Positions 21,208 through 29,928 of a stretch of 64,000 nt of DNA are shown here, piece by piece. The DNA is taken from positions 682,001-746,000 of the forward strand of contig NZ_FNUJ01000003.1 of the NCBI RefSeq assembly GCF_900107925.1, given 5' to 3'. Below the pieces are notes generated by a model. The model was not told the DNA's origin. It worked only from the letters and a program-made list of their open reading frames with translations, and did not search any database. This stretch comes from Amycolatopsis pretoriensis (GTDB lineage: Bacteria; Actinomycetota; Actinomycetes; Mycobacteriales; Pseudonocardiaceae). Every line of letters begins with the position of its first letter. Position 1 is the first letter of the stretch. Made by a program: the position numbers and the translations under genes.

Positions 21208-22394
21208 CCCGCGTCCGTAAGCGCGATTTCGAGGTCCTTGCAGTGTTCGGGACCGCGGGTTTCGAGCGCCAGCACGATGTCGGCCTCGCCGAGGTCGAGG
21301 CTGCCCGAGATCCGCGAGTGCTCGACGTCGAGGACGTTCGCGCCCAGCTCGCTCACCCGGGACAGCACGCCCACGAGCGACCCCGGCCGGTCCGGGACGC
21401 GCAGGTGCAGGCGCAGGTAGCGCCCGCCCGCCGTCATGCCGTGCTGGATGATCTGCAGGAGCAGCACCGGGTCGACGTTGCCGCCCGAGAGGACCGCCAC
21501 CACCGGCGGCTCGAAGATGCCGGGGTGCTGCAGCAGGGCCGCGACCGTCGCCGCGCCGGCCGGCTCGACCACCAGCTTCCGGCGTTCCAGGCAGAGCAGC
21601 ACCGCGCGGGAGAGGAACTGTTCGGACACCGTCACGACGTCGTCCACCAGTGAGGCGACGTGCGCGAAGCTGACCGGGCCCGGTTCGCCGACCGCGATGC
21701 CGTCGGCCATCGTCGAGGTCGACCCCAGCCGGACGGGCCTGCCCTCGGCCAGTGACGGCGGGTACGCGGCGGCCTCCTCGGCCTGGACGCCGACGACGCG
21801 GACGTCCGGACGCACCGCCTTCACCGCCGACGCGACCCCGCCGACCAGCCCGCCGCCGCCGGTGGCGACCAGGATCGTCTTCACGCCCGGCACCTGCTCG
21901 AGGATCTCGAGGCCGACGGTGCCCTGGCCGGCGATGACGTCCGCGTGGTCGAAGGGGTGGATGAACACCGCGCCGGTCCGCTCGCCGAACTCGATGGCCG
22001 CGGCGAGGGTCTCCTCCAGCAGTGCGCCGTGGAGGTGGACGTCGGCGCCGTACCCGCGGGTCGCGGCGAGCTTCGGCAGCGGCGCACGCAGCGGCATGAA
22101 GACGGTGGACTTGGCCCCGAGCAGCGACGACGCGAGCGCGACGCCCTGCGCGTGGTTGCCGGCGCTGGCCGCGACGACGCCGCGTTCGCGCTCGGCGGCG
22201 CTGAGACCGTGGATGCGGGTGTAGGCGCCGCGGATCTTGAACGACCCCGTGCGCTGCAGGTTTTCGCACTTCAGGTGCACCGGACCGCCGTGGAGCTTGC
22301 GCAGGTCGCGCGCGTGCTCCATCGGCGTCACCCTGGTCACTCCTTTTAGGAGTTCCCGGGCGGCCTGGATCCGCTCGATGGTGACGAGTTCCAT
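21192..22394 (-). CDS. ilvA: Threonine ammonia-lyase with ACT domain
   Basis: A 400-residue PLP enzyme that deaminates threonine to 2-oxobutanoate, the first step of isoleucine synthesis or of threonine breakdown. The PLP lysine is in GSFKIRGAY, the substrate loop is ASAGNHAQGVA, and the phosphate loop is ATGGGGLVGG. The C-terminal 75 residues form a single ACT domain (LRVPDRPGSLVGVLSRVSEL), as in TdcB-like actinobacterial enzymes, and the length matches that type. The ATG at 22394 starts the conserved part; no clear binding site is seen. Confidence 0.93.
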   Translation of the reverse strand: MELVTIERIQAARELLKGVTRVTPMEHARDLRKLHGGPVHLKCENLQRTGSFKIRGAYTRIHGLSAAERERGVVAASAGNHAQGVALASSLLGAKSTVFMPLRAPLPKLAATRGYGADVHLHGALLEETLAAAIEFGERTGAVFIHPFDHADVIAGQGTVGLEILEQVPGVKTILVATGGGGLVGGVASAVKAVRPDVRVVGVQAEEAAAYPPSLAEGRPVRLGSTSTMADGIAVGEPGPVSFAHVASLVDDVVTVSEQFLSRAVLLCLERRKLVVEPAGAATVAALLQHPGIFEPPVVAVLSGGNVDPVLLLQIIQHGMTAGGRYLRLHLRVPDRPGSLVGVLSRVSELGANVLDVEHSRISGSLDLGEADIVLALETRGPEHCKDLEIALTDAGYTVV

Positions 22395-22489
22395 GGCCCG
22401 GACTATGCCACTCAGGAACTCCACAGGTTGACAGGGCGGGGAGCCGGGTACCCTGGGCGATGTCAACGCACGGTAAACAGGGAGCAACC

Positions 22490-22753
22490 ATGGCACGGGG
22501 GAACGACGCTCGACGGGCCCGCGCCACCCGGTCCGCCGGGTTGGTCCCGCTCGTGATCGGCCTGGCGTCGGCCGCCGCGCTCACGGGAGCCGCGTACATC
22601 ACGGTGGACAGCGCGTCGTGCGCGTCCCCGGCCCAGTACATCCGCCACGACAGCCACGTCGAGCTGGTCGGCGGCTGCGTGGACGGCGCGAACCTCCCGG
22701 CCACGGGCACCCCGAAGTCCGGCGGCGTCGTGCACGGGAACTACAACCCCTGA
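22490..22753 (+). CDS. Small membrane-anchored protein
   Basis: An 87-residue protein. The N-terminus is basic (MARGNDARRARATRSAG), followed by one hydrophobic segment (LVPLVIGLASAAALTGAAYI) and an external part with two cysteines (CASPAQYI and GGCVDGAN). GGGAGC lies 4 bp before the ATG. I do not recognise a family. It is divergent from ilvA and followed by the PPOX gene. Confidence 0.6.
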   Translation: MARGNDARRARATRSAGLVPLVIGLASAAALTGAAYITVDSASCASPAQYIRHDSHVELVGGCVDGANLPATGTPKSGGVVHGNYNP

Positions 22754-22834
22754 CCAGGTGGGTTACCCCGGTGTGCCCGGGGAACACGAAAGTGCCTTCT
22801 TCCGCGGGGGCCGGCCGCGCCCGATGATCACCGG

Positions 22835-23311
22835 GTGACCACCGTTTACGAGCCCGGCCGCGGTCCGGGACCCGCCAAGCCCACCGAAGACGAGCTGAGC
22901 GAGCTGCTCCGCGGCCACAGCTTCGGCGCGCTGGCCACGGTCAATCGCGCCGGCTTCCCGCACCTGTCGACCGTCGCCTACGCCTGGGATCCCGGGGAGC
23001 GGGTCGTGCGGATCGGAGCGACGGCGGGCCGCGCGAAGGTCCGCCAGCTCGCCCGTGACCCGCACGCCTCGCTGTACGTCGGCCGCGACGACCACCTGGC
23101 CTTCGCCGTCGCGGAGGGCGTGGCCGAGGTGTCGCCGGTGAGCGCGGTGCCGGGCGACGAGACCGGGCGGGCGCTGCTCGCGATGCAGGCACCGTTCACC
23201 GACCCCGAAGACGAGGCGGTGTTCCTGCGGAACATGGTCGAAGACCGCCGCGTGGTGATCACGCTCCGGGTGGAGCGCCTCTACGGCGGCGGTCTCGACG
23301 TCGGTGCTTGA
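22835..23311 (+). CDS. PPOX-class, probably F420-dependent, oxidoreductase
   Basis: A 158-residue split-barrel protein of the pyridoxamine-phosphate-oxidase-like class. The pattern LATVNRAGFPHLSTVAYAWDP, then VVRIGATAGRAKVRQLARDPH and ASLYVG, is that of F420- or flavin-binding members in actinobacteria. The start is GTG. The substrate is unknown. It ends 3 bp before the convergent metB. Confidence 0.85.
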   Translation: MTTVYEPGRGPGPAKPTEDELSELLRGHSFGALATVNRAGFPHLSTVAYAWDPGERVVRIGATAGRAKVRQLARDPHASLYVGRDDHLAFAVAEGVAEVSPVSAVPGDETGRALLAMQAPFTDPEDEAVFLRNMVEDRRVVITLRVERLYGGGLDVGA

Positions 23312-23314
23312 GGG

Positions 23315-24472
23315 TCAGCCCAGCGCGGCCAGCAGGTCGGCCACCAGGTCGCGGCCGTCCTCGATGCCGACCGACAGGCGCAGCAGGTCCGCCGGGACCT
23401 GCAGCGTCGAGCCCGCCGTGCTCGCGTGGGTCATCTTGCCCGGGTGCTCGATCAGCGACTCGATGCCGCCGAGGGACTCGGCCAGGATGAACAGCTTCGT
23501 GCGGGACGCCACCTCCAGGGCCGCCGCCTCGCCGTCGGCGTGGCTGAACGACACCATCCCGCCGAAGCGGCGCATCTGCTTCGCGGCCGTCTCGTGGCCC
23601 GGGTGCTCCGGCAGGCCCGGGTAGTAGACCTTCGCGACCTTCGGGTGCTTCACCAGCGCCTGGACGACCAGCTCGGCGTTGTCGCTGTGGCGCTCCATAC
23701 GCAGGGCCAGCGTCTTGATGCCGCGCAGGGTCAGCCACGCGTCGAACGGCCCCGGGACCGCGCCCGCGGCGTTGCGCAGGTAGAAGAACTGCTCGCGCAG
23801 CTCGTCCTCGTTCGTGATGATCGCGCCGCCGACCACGTCGGAGTGGCCGCCGAGGTACTTCGTCGTCGAGTGCAGGACGATGTCCGCGCCCAGCGACAGC
23901 GGGTTCTGCAGGTACGGCGTCGCGAAGGTGTTGTCGACCACCAGGCGCGCGCCGGCGTCGTGCGCGACCCCGGCCAGCGCCGCGATGTCGGCGATGCCGA
24001 GCATCGGGTTGGTCGGCGACTCGCACCAGATGAGCTTGGTCTCGGGGCGGATCGCGGCGCGCACCTCGTCGAGGTTCGCGAGGTCGGCGACGGTGTGCTC
24101 GACGCCCCACAGGCTGAGCACCTTGTCGATCAGGCGGAACGTGCCGCCGTACGCGTCGTTGCCGAGCACCAGGTGGTCACCGGGGCGCAGGGTACTGCGC
24201 AGCACCACGTCGGACGCCGCCATGCCGGACGCGAAGGCCAGCGCGTGCCGGCCGCCTTCCAGCGAGGCCAGCGCCTCCTCCAGCGCCGAACGGGTCGGGT
24301 TCGCGGTGCGCGAGTACTCGTAGTCGCCCTCGCGGGTCCCACCGACGCCGTCCTGCGCGTAGGTCGAGGTCTGGTAAATCGGCACGATCACGGCGCCGGT
24401 GCGGGGGTCGGGCTTCTGACCGGCGTGGATCGCGCGAGTCTCGAATCCCAGTACGGAGTAGTCGTCCACCAT
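23315..24472 (-). CDS. metB: Cystathionine gamma-synthase
   Basis: A 385-residue PLP enzyme of the Cys/Met metabolism family. It joins O-succinyl- or O-acetylhomoserine with cysteine to give cystathionine. The PLP lysine is in HSTTKYLGGHSD; other marks are YEYSRTANPTRSALE, ASGMAA and ESPTNPML. In the same orientation as pra and cbs, it belongs to the block also found in mycobacteria. A short gap of 34 bp separates it from two small membrane genes upstream, which could share a transcript with it. Confidence 0.93.
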   Translation of the reverse strand: MVDDYSVLGFETRAIHAGQKPDPRTGAVIVPIYQTSTYAQDGVGGTREGDYEYSRTANPTRSALEEALASLEGGRHALAFASGMAASDVVLRSTLRPGDHLVLGNDAYGGTFRLIDKVLSLWGVEHTVADLANLDEVRAAIRPETKLIWCESPTNPMLGIADIAALAGVAHDAGARLVVDNTFATPYLQNPLSLGADIVLHSTTKYLGGHSDVVGGAIITNEDELREQFFYLRNAAGAVPGPFDAWLTLRGIKTLALRMERHSDNAELVVQALVKHPKVAKVYYPGLPEHPGHETAAKQMRRFGGMVSFSHADGEAAALEVASRTKLFILAESLGGIESLIEHPGKMTHASTAGSTLQVPADLLRLSVGIEDGRDLVADLLAALG

Positions 24473-24506
24473 TGGGTAAGCGTACGGCGGGGGCCGGACA
24501 TTCCCG

Positions 24507-24701
24507 TCAGGTGGGATGGATCTCAGGGGTGCACCAGCGGGCGGCCAGGGCCGCCGCTGTCAGCGTCGCGAGCACCGCGGCCGCGCTCCCGGCGATGCAG
24601 CCGATCCGCCCGGCGTCCTGCCGCCGCAGGAGCAGGACTCCACCGAGCAGCGCGAGCACGGCGGCGGCGCGTGCGGTCCGGAGGTGACCGGCGAGGGTCA
24701 C
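24507..24701 (-). CDS. Small two-helix membrane protein
   Basis: A 64-residue protein from a GTG that overlaps the stop codon of the preceding gene (GTGA), so translation is coupled. It has two hydrophobic helices (AAAVLALLGGVLLL and AGSAAAVLATLTAAALAA) joined by a basic loop. No family is recognised. Longer starts upstream would run through the preceding gene, so I prefer the coupled start. Confidence 0.55.
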   Translation of the reverse strand: MTLAGHLRTARAAAVLALLGGVLLLRRQDAGRIGCIAGSAAAVLATLTAAALAARWCTPEIHPT

Positions 24702-25237
24702 CAGCTCCGGGTCGAGTAGGCCTCCTGGCCCGTCCACATCCCCAGCGTCGGCGTGCGGTAGCGCAGGTAGCGCAACGTCGGCGGCAGGAACGCCAGGACC
24801 AGCACCAGCACGGCCAACGCGGCCAGGCCGACCCGGTCGACCATCGCCAAGCCGCCGTGGGTGAACATCGCGTCGGCGAAGCGGGCCGGCGGGACGCCCA
24901 CCGAGAACGGCTCGGTCAGCAGCGCCCCGATGGCCAGCAGGGCGCCGATGCCGAGCAGGACCGCCCCCGCCGTCGCGCGGAAGAACGTCACCAGCGCGCC
25001 CAGCAGGAGGACCAGCCCGGCCCCGAGGTAGCCGGCCAGGTCGATCAGCACCCAGACCGGCAGGGCGCCGAGACTGAATTCGGCGGGCATGTCGAGGTAG
25101 ATCTTGACCGGCACGAATCCGGCGGCGACGGCGGCCGCGAGCCCGAGCAAACCGGCGAGAATCGCCGTTACGCCGGACGGCCTAGTCGAAGAATGCGAAC
25201 GTGAATGTGCCACCGGGTATCCGTGCGGACCGGTCAC
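24698..25237 (-). CDS. Four-helix membrane protein
   Basis: A 179-residue protein from a GTG with GGGGGAG just before it. After a polar N-terminus there are about four membrane helices, including AILAGLLGLAAAVAAGFV and VGLAALAVLVLVLAFL, with an external loop rich in Phe/Ala between the third and fourth. No function is recognised. It is followed by the coupled small membrane gene and then metB. Confidence 0.65.
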   Translation of the reverse strand: MTGPHGYPVAHSRSHSSTRPSGVTAILAGLLGLAAAVAAGFVPVKIYLDMPAEFSLGALPVWVLIDLAGYLGAGLVLLLGALVTFFRATAGAVLLGIGALLAIGALLTEPFSVGVPPARFADAMFTHGGLAMVDRVGLAALAVLVLVLAFLPPTLRYLRYRTPTLGMWTGQEAYSTRSW

Positions 25238-25297
25238 AACTCCCCCATCAGCTCCAGCGCGGGACTACGGCGTTCACCCTAGTCGGCAAAGGGGAGA

Positions 25298-25444
25298 ATG
25301 ACTCCGAAAGAGAACGGAATTCGGCCGGACGGCGGAACCCAAGATCATTTTCCTGCGGTAGTGGCAGAAATGCTGTCACGCGATCACCGACGGTTGATGT
25401 ATCGCGTATTCGTCCTCTTCGGACAATTGCGAATTCGACTATAA
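25298..25444 (+). CDS. Possible small ORF of unusual base composition
   Basis: A 48-codon frame (MTPKENGIRPDGGTQDH and on to LFGQLRIRL) with AAAGGGGAG close before the ATG. Its codons use A and T at the third position far more than neighbouring genes, and it ends 8 bp before a strong hairpin. No similarity is recognised. It may be a small acquired gene or simply AT-rich intergenic DNA. Confidence 0.3.
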   Translation: MTPKENGIRPDGGTQDHFPAVVAEMLSRDHRRLMYRVFVLFGQLRIRL

Positions 25445-25451
25445 ATGCAGC

Positions 25452-25482
25452 GTGCCCCGGAGCCGAAACGGCTCCGGGGCAC
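25452..25482. terminator. Strong bidirectional hairpin after pra
   Basis: A perfect 14-bp stem (GTGCCCCGGAGCCG with CGGCTCCGGGGCAC) and a 3-nt loop. It lies 17 bp past the stop codon of pra on the minus strand. Confidence 0.85.
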
Positions 25483-25498
25483 GAGGAGGTGTACTAGT

Positions 25499-27028
25499 TC
25501 ACCACTGCTGCGGCGGCTGGCCGGGCTGTCCCGGCTGGCCGAACCCGCCGCTCGGCGGACCCTGCTGGCCCGGCGGCTGGCCCCAGCCCTGCGGCGGCTG
25601 GCCCGGCTGCTGCGGGTAGCCGTGCGGCGGCTGACCCGGCTGGCCGTACCCGCCCTGCTGCGGCGGCTGACCCGGCTGCGGGAAACCCCCGCTCGACGGC
25701 TGCGGGAACCCGCCGCTGGACGGGTTGGGCCCGCCCGGCTGACCGTAGGCCGGGGGCTGGCCGTAGCCCTGCGGCGGCTGACCCGGCTGGCCGTAGCCAC
25801 CCGGCTGCTGCCCGAACCCGCCCGGCTGACCCGGCTGACCGGGCTGTCCCGGCTGGCCGAACGCGCCCGGCTGCTGCGGGCCGCCGAAGCCCTGCGGCCC
25901 GCCGAAGCCCTGCGGGCCACCCGGCGCGGCACCGCCACCACCGAGGCCGACGAACTGCCGCGTCGCCGGGATGAGCCCGAGCACGCCCACGATGAGGATC
26001 AGGATGCCGATGATCAGCGGCGGGAGCCCGAGGCCGAAGGTGTCCCGCTCGGAGGCCGAGGCCCCGGCCAGCGCCTCGGCGTTCGGGGTCATGCCGATCT
26101 TGAGCAGGAGCGCGAAAATCGTGAGGAGCGCACCGCCCGCGACGATCGCGATCGGAACGAACTTCCGGATCCCGCCCAGCTTGCCCACGAGCGCCAGTCC
26201 GACGCCGCCGGCGAGGGAGATCAGCGACGCCACCAGGATCATGATGACGTAGAACCAGACCAGGCCCGGGCCGATGAGCCCGGCGGCGTCGAGCGCCTTC
26301 TGGATGAACTCCTGGCTCGGGCCGTCCCCGACGAGCGAGGAGTAGTCGCTCGCGTCACCCATGTAGCTGAACGCGATGATGAGCGCGATCAAGCCCAGGA
26401 GCGCGACCACGCCACCGGCGATGTAGCCGAAGAGGCCGTTGCCGCCGGCCGACGGGCCGCCGAACTGCGGCGGCTGACCGCCGAAGCCGGGCTGCGGAGG
26501 GCCACCGAACCCGGGACCGCCGAAGCCCTGCGGCGGCTGGCCGGGCTGACCCGGCTGGCCGAAGCCCGGCTGCTGCCCGTACCCGCCCGGCTGACCGGGC
26601 TGCCCCGGCTGACCGGGCTGGCCGAAGCCGCCCGGCTGCTGGCCGAACGCCGCGGCCGGGTTGTCGGCCGCGCTCGGCGGCGGGGTGTACGGGATCGCCG
26701 CCGGCGGCTGGGAGCCCGGGGGCACCAGCTGCGTGGAGTCCGCGACCGGGGCGTCGCCGCCGCCGGCCGGGTTCACCCACTGCGTCGCGTTCGCGTCGAC
26801 CGGCGGCATCGCCTGGGTCGCGCCCGCCCCGCCGTCACCCGGCTGGGCAGGCTGGACGACCTGGGTCGGTTCCGGCGTCTCCCCGAACGGCGAACCGCCC
26901 TGGGGCTGGACGACCTGGGTCGGTTCCGGGCTGCCGAACGGGTCCTGCTGCGGCTGGGGGCCACTCGGCGGGCCTTGAGGTGGCTGGCCGCCACCCCACG
27001 GCTGGTTCGGTGGCTGCGGTGCACTCAT
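25499..27028 (-). CDS. Proline-rich antigen (Pra)-like membrane protein
   Basis: A 509-residue protein. Residues 1-195 are Gly/Gln/Pro-rich, with [10 protein letters not shown] and TQVVQP repeats. Residues about 200-355 contain four membrane helices (for example [20 protein letters not shown] and [17 protein letters not shown]). The C-terminal 150 residues are again [18 protein letters not shown]. This is the plan of mycobacterial Pra (Rv1078, from memory), which lies between cbs and metB in the same way, but the proline-rich regions are much longer here. The low-complexity DNA makes the opposite strand look open; that is a shadow. Confidence 0.8.
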   Translation of the reverse strand: MSAPQPPNQPWGGGQPPQGPPSGPQPQQDPFGSPEPTQVVQPQGGSPFGETPEPTQVVQPAQPGDGGAGATQAMPPVDANATQWVNPAGGGDAPVADSTQLVPPGSQPPAAIPYTPPPSAADNPAAAFGQQPGGFGQPGQPGQPGQPGGYGQQPGFGQPGQPGQPPQGFGGPGFGGPPQPGFGGQPPQFGGPSAGGNGLFGYIAGGVVALLGLIALIIAFSYMGDASDYSSLVGDGPSQEFIQKALDAAGLIGPGLVWFYVIMILVASLISLAGGVGLALVGKLGGIRKFVPIAIVAGGALLTIFALLLKIGMTPNAEALAGASASERDTFGLGLPPLIIGILILIVGVLGLIPATRQFVGLGGGGAAPGGPQGFGGPQGFGGPQQPGAFGQPGQPGQPGQPGGFGQQPGGYGQPGQPPQGYGQPPAYGQPGGPNPSSGGFPQPSSGGFPQPGQPPQQGGYGQPGQPPHGYPQQPGQPPQGWGQPPGQQGPPSGGFGQPGQPGQPPQQW

Positions 27029-27094
27029 GTGGGTCTTGAACCCCCTTGACGAGGACGCGAAAGTTTTGTACTCGCGCTCACGCTATCGGATCAC

Positions 27095-27126
27095 CCGGCG
27101 GGGCGCTCGTAACGCCCCTGCCGGGT
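27095..27126 (-). terminator. Hairpin terminator of cbs
   Basis: A stem of CCCGGC and GGGGCG pairing with CGCCCC and GCCGGG with one bulged T and a 7-nt loop lies 31 bp beyond the cbs stop codon, in front of pra. Confidence 0.65.
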
Positions 27127-27156
27127 CCACCGATTAAGCCCCTTCTCAGCTGCTGT

Positions 27157-28527
27157 TCAGCGCCCGGCCAGGAAGCCCAGGAGGTCGTGCCGGGTGACGA
27201 CGCCGGCGGGCTTGCCGTCGATCAGCACGAGCGCCCCGTCGGCGCCCTCGAGCGCCGTCATCGCGGCCCCGACCTGCTCACCGCCGCCGATCGTCGGCAG
27301 CGGCGGGGACATGTGCCGCTCGAGCCGGTCGGCCAGCTGCGCCTTGCCGGTGAACAGCGCGTCGAGCAGGTCGCGTTCGTTGACCGCGCCGACGACCTCG
27401 GCGGCCATCACCGGCGGCTCCGCGCTGACCACGGGCATCTGGCTGACGTCGAACTCCGCCAGGATCGCGATGGCTTCGGCGACGGTCTCGTTCGGGTGCG
27501 AGTGCACCAGGGCCGGCAGGTGCCCGCTCTTCCTGGTGAGCACGTCGGCGACCGTGGCGCCGGAGGAGTCGGGCGGCAGGAAGCCGTAGGAGGACATCCA
27601 GGTGTCGTTGAAGACCTTCGTCATGTAGCCGCGGCCGCCGTCGGGCAGCAGCACGACCACGACGTCGTCCTCGGTCAGCCGCTCGGCGAGCTTCAGCGCG
27701 GCGGCGACGGCCATCCCGCAGGAGCCACCGACGAGCAGGCCCTCCTCGAGCGCGAGGCGGCGGGTGACCTGGAAGGAGTCGGCGTCGGAGATCGGGATGA
27801 TCTCGTCGGCGATGTTCCGGTCGTAGGTGTCCGGCCAGAAGTCCTCGCCGACGCCTTCGACCAGGTACGGGCGGCCGCTGCCGCCGGAGTAGACCGAGCC
27901 CTCCGGGTCGGCGCCGACCACCTGCACGCGGCCGTCGCTGACCTCCTTGAGGTACTTGCCGGTGCCGGAGATGGTGCCGCCGGTGCCGACGCCCGCGACG
28001 AAGTGCGTGATCTTGCCCTCGGTCTGCGTCCACAGCTCGGGGCCGGTGGAGAGGTAGTGGCTCTCGGGGTTCTGCGGGTTGGCGTACTGGTTGGGCTTCC
28101 AGGCGCCGTCGATCTCGCGGACCAGGCGGTCGGAGACGTTGTAGTAGGAGTCCGGGTGCTCGGGCGCGACCGCCGTCGGGCACACCACGACGCGGGCGCC
28201 GTAGGCCTTGAGCACGTTGCGCTTGTCCTCGCTGACCTTGTCCGGGCAGACGAAGACGCACTGGTAGCCCTTGCGTTGCGCGACCATGGCCAGGCCGACG
28301 CCGGTGTTGCCGGACGTCGGTTCCACGATCGTGCCGCCGGGGCGCAGCTCGCCGGAGCGCTCCGCCGCTTCGATCATGCGCAGCGCGATCCGGTCCTTGA
28401 CCGAGCCACCCGGGTTCAGGTACTCGACCTTGGCCAGCACGAGCGGCTTGAGCCCCTTGGTCAACGAGTTCAGCTTGACCAGCGGGGTGTTGCCCACGAG
28501 GTCTGCGATGTGCTCTGCGTACTCCAC
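27157..28527 (-). CDS. cbs: Cystathionine beta-synthase
   Basis: A 456-residue PLP enzyme that condenses homocysteine and serine into cystathionine (reverse transsulfuration). The PLP lysine is in PGGSVKDRIA and the substrate loop is PTSGNTGVGLA; GVGTGGTISGTGKYL binds the phosphate. Two CBS domains follow at the C-terminus (residues about 330-456). The GTG at 28527 (MEYAEHIADLVGNTPLV) fits the family start; an upstream ATG at 28566 gives an extra 13 residues without homology. With metB it covers both directions of transsulfuration. Confidence 0.92.
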   Translation of the reverse strand: MEYAEHIADLVGNTPLVKLNSLTKGLKPLVLAKVEYLNPGGSVKDRIALRMIEAAERSGELRPGGTIVEPTSGNTGVGLAMVAQRKGYQCVFVCPDKVSEDKRNVLKAYGARVVVCPTAVAPEHPDSYYNVSDRLVREIDGAWKPNQYANPQNPESHYLSTGPELWTQTEGKITHFVAGVGTGGTISGTGKYLKEVSDGRVQVVGADPEGSVYSGGSGRPYLVEGVGEDFWPDTYDRNIADEIIPISDADSFQVTRRLALEEGLLVGGSCGMAVAAALKLAERLTEDDVVVVLLPDGGRGYMTKVFNDTWMSSYGFLPPDSSGATVADVLTRKSGHLPALVHSHPNETVAEAIAILAEFDVSQMPVVSAEPPVMAAEVVGAVNERDLLDALFTGKAQLADRLERHMSPPLPTIGGGEQVGAAMTALEGADGALVLIDGKPAGVVTRHDLLGFLAGR

Positions 28528-28657
28528 GACCGCCAGCCTAAACGGCGCACCGGTGGCGTTGTCCACTCAAGCCACGTGCCGGGCCCGGGTGGGCCTCCGG
28601 GTGCGCGTCGGTGATGCCGGGTCGCTGGCGCGGGGCCGGTCCGCCCCGGCGAAGACC

Positions 28658-28819
28658 TCAGGCGGCCACCAAGCCGCTCGTCGTCGCCGGTCCGGGCCCG
28701 GAAGCCGCCGCCGGCTGGGCCGTCATCCCGTCCCGGAGATGCCACCCGGTGCCGAGCACCGCGCGGGACCCCGTCCGCAGGATCAAGTACGCCCAGCCGC
28801 GGGTCCGTTCGATGGCCAT
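28658..28819 (-). CDS. Small ORF with strong ribosome binding site upstream of cbs
   Basis: A 53-codon frame (MAIERTRGWAYLILRTG and on to TSGLVAA) whose ATG has GGGAGGTGA 8 bp upstream. A 10-codon leader frame (MRDRYSAHGR) runs from 28860 and ends inside that binding site. A possible -10 box, TAGAAT, lies at 28871-28876. The gap between cbs and the pentapeptide gene holds nothing else that I recognise. Confidence 0.4.
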   Translation of the reverse strand: MAIERTRGWAYLILRTGSRAVLGTGWHLRDGMTAQPAAASGPGPATTSGLVAA

Positions 28820-28873
28820 ATCCGAGTTCACCTCCCGTGAGCGGAATAGCGGTCTCTCATTGCGGGGACGATT

Positions 28874-29803
28874 CTATCGGCGGGCCGGTTGCCCCGGTTC
28901 GTCCTTTCGTGTCAATTGTGACCTCCCCGTGCCGGCGCGTTCTTCCCAGCCTTGCGGCCAGGTGCGGGGGAACCCCGGTTCGGCTTCGGCACCGGTGAGC
29001 CGGGCGGCGGACTTCGTCCCGAAATCGGCCGGACCTGCGAAAACGGCGCCGTTGAACGTTTCGCACCCGTCAACGAATTCGACCCCGCGGAAATCGGCCC
29101 GGTGTTCGAAGTGCGCCTTGTTGAAGTCCGCTTTGCTGCGGAATCGGGTGCCGCGGAAGGACGTCAGTTCGAAGAACGTCGTTTCGTAGCAAGCGAGTGA
29201 GCGGATCGAGCAGTGCGTGAGGGTCAGCCCGACCAGCCGCGCCCCGGAGAGGTCGAGGTCGATGTCCGGCCAGAAAGCGTCGCTCGGCTGTTCGGGCTTG
29301 CCGGGGCGCAGGTGCAGCAGCAGGATGCGCTGCGCGGTCCTGCGGACCTGCGCCTCCTCTTGGTCGGCGTCCTCGACCGGCATCCGGAGGTAGGCGCAGA
29401 GGACGTTGACGATCGTCTGCCGGTGTTCGGGGTAGCCGCCGGCGAGCCGTTCGAGCGAGTAGAGCCCGGCGAGCCGGACGGGTGCCTTGTCGCTGCCGAG
29501 CTGGTCGGCGGCCTTGCCGTAGATCTCGGTGATCCGCCGTTCGGTGGCGTCGTGGTCCTTCTGCGCGAGATCGAGCTCGGCCGACCGCTGCCGCCGCGCG
29601 GCGAGCAGCAGGGCGGCGGCGCCCCCGGTACCGACGACGATGTTGGCGGCGGTCTTGAGGGCCTCCAGCCGGGCGGAGTCCTCGGGCCGGCCCCCGCCGA
29701 GGAGGGTGAGCAGCAGGGTGGCGGCGAGCGCGGCGACCACCAGCAGCCCGGCGCCCCAGAGCAGGATCGTCCTCGTCCGCAGCACGCGCGCGTCGGTCCC
29801 CAT
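28874..29803 (-). CDS. Membrane-anchored pentapeptide-repeat-like protein
   Basis: A 309-residue protein from ATG 29803. Two membrane helices (ILLWGAGLLVVAALAATLLL and a weaker one at AANIVVGTGGAAALLL) are followed by a helical part with QLGSDKAPVRLAGLYSLERLA, a motif common in actinobacterial pentapeptide proteins. The C-terminal third is pentapeptide-like: DLSGARLVGL, SFRGTRFRSKADFNKAHFEHRADFRG in fivefold steps. The function of this family is unknown. It is divergent from the thiolase gene. Confidence 0.8.
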   Translation of the reverse strand: MGTDARVLRTRTILLWGAGLLVVAALAATLLLTLLGGGRPEDSARLEALKTAANIVVGTGGAAALLLAARRQRSAELDLAQKDHDATERRITEIYGKAADQLGSDKAPVRLAGLYSLERLAGGYPEHRQTIVNVLCAYLRMPVEDADQEEAQVRRTAQRILLLHLRPGKPEQPSDAFWPDIDLDLSGARLVGLTLTHCSIRSLACYETTFFELTSFRGTRFRSKADFNKAHFEHRADFRGVEFVDGCETFNGAVFAGPADFGTKSAARLTGAEAEPGFPRTWPQGWEERAGTGRSQLTRKDEPGQPARR

Positions 29804-29928
29804 CGGGGTGATCCTGCCAGCCCGGTGTTGCGTTGGTCGCGTTCGACTTTGCCCGGAGCGTGGTTCACGGCACACTGGTGAGCAACCGCTTAGCACGCTT
29901 AGCTCGCGATACGAGGATGTGTCACGTC

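Noticed and set aside
25445..27049. 534-codon plus-strand open frame opposite pra
   Set aside because: Composed of Arg/Leu/Ala/Thr repeats that are the antisense reading of Gly/Gln/Pro repeats.
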